DNA of 64,000 nucleotides from positions 310,001 through 374,000 of the forward strand of contig JAEPQK010000003.1 of the NCBI GenBank assembly GCA_017640615.1. Direction: 5' to 3'. This document shows positions 60,217-64,000 of this stretch, one piece after another. Source of the stretch: Rhizobiaceae bacterium (lineage in GTDB: Bacteria > Pseudomonadota > Alphaproteobacteria > Rhizobiales > Rhizobiaceae). The notes under the pieces are model-generated. The model was not told the origin of the DNA. It made no database searches and saw nothing but the letters and a program-made list of their open reading frames with translations. The position numbers and the translations under genes are program-made. Position 1 is the stretch's first letter; every line of letters starts with the position of its first letter.

Positions 60217-62172
60217 TTATCCCTTCTTGTTCTGCCGGTTGGCGATAAGATCGTCGACGACGGCAGGATCGGCAAGTGTCGAGGTGTCGCCCAGTGCACC
60301 GTAATCATCTTCGGCGATCTTGCGCAGGATGCGGCGCATAATCTTGCCAGAGCGGGTTTTCGGCAGACCGGGCGCGAACTGGATCTTGTCGGGCGAAGCA
60401 ATCGGGCCGATCTCCTTGCGCACATGAGCCACGAGCTCCTTGCGCAGGTCGTCCGATGCCTTCTCGCCAGCCATCAGCGTCACATAGGCGTAGATGCCCT
60501 GGCCCTTGATGTCGTGCGGATAGCCGACAACCGCCGATTCCGACACTTTGTCATGCGCAACAAGAGCGGATTCCACTTCCGCGGTGCCCATGCGGTGGCC
60601 CGAAACATTGATGACGTCATCCACCCGGCCGGTGATCCAGTAATAGCCGTCCTTGTCGCGGCGGCAGCCATCGCCGGTGAAATATTTCCCCTTATAGGTG
60701 GAGAAATAGGTCTGCACGAAGCGTTCATGGTCGCCATAGACCGTGCGCATCTGCCCCGGCCAGGAATCCGTGATGCACAGATTGCCGTCGGCAGCGCCGT
60801 CAAGCTCCTTGCCGTCATTGTCGACAAGCTGCGGCTGAACGCCGAAGAAGGGCCGCGTTGCCGACCCCGCCTTCAGGTCGGTCGCGCCCGGCAGCGGCGT
60901 AATCAGAATGCCGCCCGTCTCCGTCTGCCACCAGGTATCGACGATCGGCGAACGCTTGTCGCCAACGACATTGTAATACCACTCCCAGGCTTCGGGATTG
61001 ATGGGCTCGCCCACGGAACCCAGCACGCGCAGGCTCTTGCGCGAGGTCTTCGTCACATGGTCGTCGCCCGCACCCATCAGCGCGCGGATCGCCGTCGGCG
61101 CAGTGTAGAAGATGTTGACCTTGTGTTTGTCGACCACCTCCCAGAAGCGGCCGGCGCTCGGATAGTTTGGCACGCCCTCGAACATCAGCGTAATCGCGCC
61201 GTTGGCCAGGGGGCCATAGACGATATAGCTGTGGCCGGTCACCCAGCCGACATCGGCGGTGCACCAGTAAATGTCTCCGTCGTGATAATCGAAGACGTAT
61301 TGATGCGTCATCGAGGCATAGACGAGATAGCCGCCTGTCGTGTGCATCACGCCCTTCGGCTTGCCGGTCGAGCCAGACGTATAAAGGATGAACAGCGGGT
61401 CTTCCGCCTTCATCTTCTCCGGCTTGCAATCGGCCTTCACCGACTGCGTTTCGTCGCGATACCAGAGGTCGCGGCCGTCAACCCAGTCGATCTTGCCCCC
61501 GGTGCGGCGAACCACCAGAACCTGCCTGACCTTCACCTTGCTCTTGGCCGCGATCTCAACCGCCTTGTCGGTGTTGGCCTTGAGCGGAATGGTGCGGCCG
61601 CCGCGCAGACCTTCATCCGCGGTAATGACGAATTTGGAATCGCAGTCGACGATGCGCCCGGCCAGCGCGTCGGGCGAGAAGCCGCCGAACACGACCGAGT
61701 GGATTGCTCCGATGCGCGTGCAGGCCAGCATCGCATAAGCTGCTTCCGGGATCATCGGCATATAGATGGTGACACGGTCGCCCTTTTTGACGCCATGCTT
61801 TTTCATCACATTGGCGAGGCGGCATACCTCCTCGTGCAGTTCGCGATAGGTGATCTTCTTGTCGTCATAGGGGTTGTCGCCTTCCCATATGATCGCCGTC
61901 TGGTCGCCGCGCTTTTTCAGATGCCGGTCGATGCAGTTGTAGGAAACGTTGGTAACGCCGTCCTCGAACCATTTGATCGAGACCTTGCCCTTGAAGGAGG
62001 TGTTTTTGACCTTGCTGAAAGGCTTGAACCAGTCGATGCGCTTGCCGTGTTTGGCCCAGAATTTCTCCGGGTTCTTCACGCTGTCCTTGTACCACTTCAG
62101 ATAGGTCTCATTGTCGATGAGCGCGTTCTTTTTCCACGCCGACTTGACCTTGTGAACATGTACCTCGGACAT
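60217..62172 (-). CDS. acs: Acetyl-CoA synthetase
   Basis: Activates acetate through acetyl-AMP to acetyl-CoA. The 651-residue protein has the adenylation motifs [20 protein letters not shown] (P-loop), [16 protein letters not shown], and the catalytic lysine K610 in [13 protein letters not shown], the usual site of reversible acetylation. The length and sequence fit the Acs class rather than propionyl-CoA synthetase. It is divergent from usg across 270 bp that should contain its promoter; I could not define boxes with confidence there. Confidence 0.97.
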   Translation of the reverse strand: MSEVHVHKVKSAWKKNALIDNETYLKWYKDSVKNPEKFWAKHGKRIDWFKPFSKVKNTSFKGKVSIKWFEDGVTNVSYNCIDRHLKKRGDQTAIIWEGDNPYDDKKITYRELHEEVCRLANVMKKHGVKKGDRVTIYMPMIPEAAYAMLACTRIGAIHSVVFGGFSPDALAGRIVDCDSKFVITADEGLRGGRTIPLKANTDKAVEIAAKSKVKVRQVLVVRRTGGKIDWVDGRDLWYRDETQSVKADCKPEKMKAEDPLFILYTSGSTGKPKGVMHTTGGYLVYASMTHQYVFDYHDGDIYWCTADVGWVTGHSYIVYGPLANGAITLMFEGVPNYPSAGRFWEVVDKHKVNIFYTAPTAIRALMGAGDDHVTKTSRKSLRVLGSVGEPINPEAWEWYYNVVGDKRSPIVDTWWQTETGGILITPLPGATDLKAGSATRPFFGVQPQLVDNDGKELDGAADGNLCITDSWPGQMRTVYGDHERFVQTYFSTYKGKYFTGDGCRRDKDGYYWITGRVDDVINVSGHRMGTAEVESALVAHDKVSESAVVGYPHDIKGQGIYAYVTLMAGEKASDDLRKELVAHVRKEIGPIASPDKIQFAPGLPKTRSGKIMRRILRKIAEDDYGALGDTSTLADPAVVDDLIANRQNKKG

Positions 62173-62445
62173 AATCCCTCCCTCGAATAACAGGCTCTGC
62201 AGCTTTTGCCTGCTCGCGGTTCTATTACCATTTGCCCGGCGGTCACAACATTAGACGATGGTTTCTGACCGCACTTGCGGCTTCGACCGCGTGACACTCC
62301 TGCTAGCAGTCGCCTAGCGTGGCTGCCAACCTATTGAAGATCAAAGGTTTTTGAACGCCCAGCGCCTAGATATTCATAGACGGTTAACCATACCGGCGGC
62401 ACATTTTGTGGTGCGGAGGAGCAACATAGCACATGGAGATGTCTC

Positions 62446-62730
62446 ATGGCCGGTTCGACGCAGGGCAATCAGGAAACCGAGCTGATGCTCAAGGGGTATG
62501 GCCTGACAACTGCCGAAATCCTCTACCGGATGCCTGACCACAGGCACCTGCTGCAAAGCTTCATCTGGCAGCACTACGACATCGCCCCCAAATTCCCGGA
62601 GCTCTGGCGCTTCCTCGATTTCTGGCAGGAAAAGCTGGATGGCCCGCTGTTTTCAGTGGCCTACACCCACCGCCGCCTGATCGCCCCGAATGAATGGCGC
62701 AGCGTAGACGGCGAGATCGTGCTGCATTGA
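62446..62730 (+). CDS. usg: Usg family protein
   Basis: A 94-residue small protein with the Usg signature: LMLKGYGLTTAEILYRMPDHRHLLQSF, then WQHYDIAPKFPELWRFLDFWQEKLDGPLFSVAYTH. The family is widespread in alphaproteobacteria, first named from a gene near trp genes; function unknown. ATG 62446 follows a GGAG-type site (ATGGAGATGTCTC). It is convergent with vapC, whose stop lies 4 bp beyond. Confidence 0.9.
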   Translation: MAGSTQGNQETELMLKGYGLTTAEILYRMPDHRHLLQSFIWQHYDIAPKFPELWRFLDFWQEKLDGPLFSVAYTHRRLIAPNEWRSVDGEIVLH

Positions 62731-62734
62731 TGGG

Positions 62735-63136
62735 CTAAGTTTCCCAGGGATTGACGACCGACGCACCTGTATCCGCGAAATCGGCCACATTGCGTGTTGC
62801 GACCGTCAGGCCATGCACGATGGCCGTTGCGGCGATGAGCGCATCGGCGTCACCTTTGCCGCGGCCGGCCATCAGGCGCCCCCAGACGATGGCAATTTCC
62901 TCTGTAACCGGAAGTATCCTCTCGGCACTGTCGTGCCGAAGACCGGCTAGCCAATCTTGAAGACTGGTCGCCTTGGAGTTCTTCTTCTGTCTCAGCAGCT
63001 CAATGCCGCGCTCTATCTCTCCGATCGTGACAACGCTGAGAAACAAGGCCTGCGGATCGGCGCGCGCCAACCATCTGGCTGGCTCCATGACGCCTTTGTG
63101 GGCGTCCGAAACCACGTTCGTGTCCAACAGAAACAT
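62735..63136 (-). CDS. vapC: VapC-type PIN-domain toxin
   Basis: A 133-residue PIN-domain ribonuclease toxin. The acidic metal site is spread over FLLDTNVVSD (D5), TIGEIERGI, and GKGDADALIAATAI with a final NVADFADTG. Members cleave tRNA or rRNA; the target here is unknown. It overlaps the antitoxin stop by one base, so the two are translationally coupled, with antitoxin first. Confidence 0.92.
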   Translation of the reverse strand: MFLLDTNVVSDAHKGVMEPARWLARADPQALFLSVVTIGEIERGIELLRQKKNSKATSLQDWLAGLRHDSAERILPVTEEIAIVWGRLMAGRGKGDADALIAATAIVHGLTVATRNVADFADTGASVVNPWET

Positions 63137-63396
63137 CAGAGGTCAAGCGGCAGCCGACTTGGCCCCTTATCGCGCTTGTTGACCTCCTCGATCATATCGT
63201 CGGGCCATTCGGGGCCAGACAGAATGTGATCAACTAGCGTTTTTTGTTTCCCGGACTTCAGCCGGTCGTACTCGTCAGCTGCAACGATCACAGCCGCCCG
63301 CTTACCCCGCAACGTCACCGTCTGCGGACCGTCCTTGATGGCTCTCTGAACAACCTTCGAGAAATTGTTCTTCGCGTCCTGCAGATGCCAGTTCAT
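63136..63396 (-). CDS. Phd/YefM-type antitoxin
   Basis: An 86-residue antitoxin. The N-terminal Phd/YefM DNA-binding domain reads WHLQDAKNNFSKVVQRAIKDGPQTVTLRGKRAAVIVAADEYDRL. The C-terminal tail (SGPEWPDDMIEEVNKRDKGPSRL) should wrap the VapC toxin. It is the first gene of the pair and probably represses their operon. The CTAG cluster at 63406-63425 lies just upstream of its start. Confidence 0.92.
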   Translation of the reverse strand: MNWHLQDAKNNFSKVVQRAIKDGPQTVTLRGKRAAVIVAADEYDRLKSGKQKTLVDHILSGPEWPDDMIEEVNKRDKGPSRLPLDL

Positions 63397-63405
63397 TGAA
63401 ACTTC

Positions 63406-63457
63406 CTAGCTAGCTAGCCACCTAGCCAGATATAATACAGTCGCCTCTCCCGTTCAA
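63406..63457 (-). promoter_or_regulatory. Candidate phd-vapC promoter and CTAG-rich operator
   Basis: On the minus strand TTGAAC (63457-63452), a 17-bp spacer and TATATC (63434-63429) form a fair promoter. Four CTAG tetramers follow at 63406, 63410, 63414 and 63422. CTAG is generally rare in bacterial DNA, so the cluster suggests a repressor binding array at the transcription start. Confidence 0.45.
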
Positions 63458-63459
63458 CA

Positions 63460-64000
63460 CTACCCCTGCCCACGCGCCATGAAGGCCAGGCGCTCGAATA
63501 GATGCACATCCTGTTCGTTTTTCAGCAGTGCGCCGTGGAGTTTCGGCAGTGCGTTCTTGGGATCGCCGCGCAGGTCCGCCGGGTCGACATCGTCGGAGAC
63601 GAGCAGTCTGATCCAATCCAGCGCTTCGGAAGTCGAGGGCTTTTTCTTCAGCCCCGGCACGTCGCGGATTTCGTAGAATTGCGTTAGCGCGGCAGAAACA
63701 AGCTTCTGCTTGATGCCCGGATAATGCACGTCGATGATCCGCGTCAGCGTGTCGATGTCCGGGAAGCGGATATAGTGGAAGAAGCAGCGGCGCAGAAACG
63801 CGTCCGGCAGTTCCTTCTCATTGTTCGAGGTGATTATGACGATTGGCCGCTGTTTTGCCTTCACGGTCTCGCCGGTCTCGTAGACGAAGAACTCCATGCG
63901 ATCGAGTTCCTGCAGAAGATCGTTCGGAAACTCGATATCGGCCTTGTCGATCTCGTCAATCAGAAGCACGACCTTCTCGTCAGCCGTGAAGGCCTCCCAC
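63460..64000 (-). CDS. MoxR-family AAA+ ATPase, N-terminal part outside window
   Basis: The C-terminal 180 residues of a MoxR-type AAA+ ATPase, a chaperone-like family often partnered with VWA-domain proteins for cofactor or metal insertion. Visible elements are Walker B VLLIDEIDKAD, the sensor-1 region PIVIITSNNEKELPDAFLRRCFFHYIRFPD (arginine finger), and the lid helices ending LKNEQDVHLFERLAFMARG. The frame runs open to the window edge (WEAFTADEKVVLL before Walker B), so the start and Walker A lie beyond 64000. A VWA partner would be expected downstream on the minus strand, but here Phd-VapC follows. Confidence 0.92.
   Translation of the reverse strand, partial: WEAFTADEKVVLLIDEIDKADIEFPNDLLQELDRMEFFVYETGETVKAKQRPIVIITSNNEKELPDAFLRRCFFHYIRFPDIDTLTRIIDVHYPGIKQKLVSAALTQFYEIRDVPGLKKKPSTSEALDWIRLLVSDDVDPADLRGDPKNALPKLHGALLKNEQDVHLFERLAFMARGQG

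Noticed and set aside
62173..62445. A clear promoter pair or riboswitch between acs and usg
   Set aside because: Only weak boxes (for example TTGAAC near 62350) were found and no conserved RNA structure could be recognised.

Overview
The window reads as core chromosome of an alphaproteobacterium of the order Hyphomicrobiales (Rhizobiales), most likely a Phyllobacteriaceae-type bacterium (Mesorhizobium, Nitratireductor, Aquamicrobium and relatives). This rests on the gene order zapE-mdh-sucC, a ccmA-B-C-D-G run, an omp19-like inhibitor lipoprotein, the very large NAD-glutamate dehydrogenase, Usg, DUF1674/SDHAF4, high GC with dense coding, and palindromic intergenic repeats. The species cannot be fixed from the sequence alone. 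I see no rRNA, tRNA, CRISPR array, IS element or prophage.

Layout. 1-4.3 kb: TCA operon end (mdh-sucC, sucC cut by the window edge), zapE and an Inh/Omp19-like lipoprotein, all on the minus strand. 4.3-6.7 kb: an ArsR repressor with a fused double-SRPBCC protein, then a divergent metallo-beta-lactamase-fold hydrolase. 6.8-12.2 kb (plus): DUF1328 peptide, dapF-mtaB-ftsY-yciB chain with touching ends, and a PNPOx-fold protein. 12.3-16.3 kb (minus): a DUF2332 gene broken by an in-frame stop, then the cytochrome c maturation cluster ccmG-D-C-B-A. 16.5-19.2 kb: acnA, followed by about 540 bp of palindromic repeats. 19.8-29 kb: L,D-transpeptidase, OmpR-type response regulator plus cyclic-nucleotide-binding protein, xthA, lolA, ftsK, glnK-amtB behind a sigma-54-like promoter, and tesB. 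29-35.4 kb: UbiH-type monooxygenase, YHYH protein, OsmC, leucine-type dehydrogenase, exported MsrA, alpha/beta hydrolase, PilZ protein. 35.4-39.3 kb: sdhC-D-A-(small exported protein)-B, with an 88-bp duplicate of the sdhB 3' end. 39.5-43.8 kb: MliC-like lipoprotein, GNAT, secreted peptide, an uncharacterised membrane protein/Clp-fold pair, and an AhpD-like protein. 43.9-50.1 kb: NAD-GDH and a UMF1 transporter. 50.1-57 kb: a RelE/HigA-like toxin-antitoxin pair, purH, heparinase-like protein, rsmB and htpX. 57-64 kb: SDHAF4 homologue, SNase-like protein, TadG/VWA protein, a tiny ORF with an extended Shine-Dalgarno, LysE, acs, Usg, Phd-VapC, and a MoxR ATPase running off the end.

Together the genes cover acetate and TCA metabolism (acs, acnA, mdh, suc, sdh plus its assembly factor), nitrogen sensing and glutamate use (glnK-amtB, gdh), cytochrome c biogenesis, envelope maintenance (lolA, L,D-transpeptidase, htpX, inhibitor lipoproteins) and division (ftsK, zapE, ftsY). 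The clearest oddities are palindromic repeats translated inside ftsY, the sdhB tail duplication, the DUF2332 stop, the 21-codon ORF behind an extended Shine-Dalgarno, and an uncharacterised membrane/Clp-fold gene pair.
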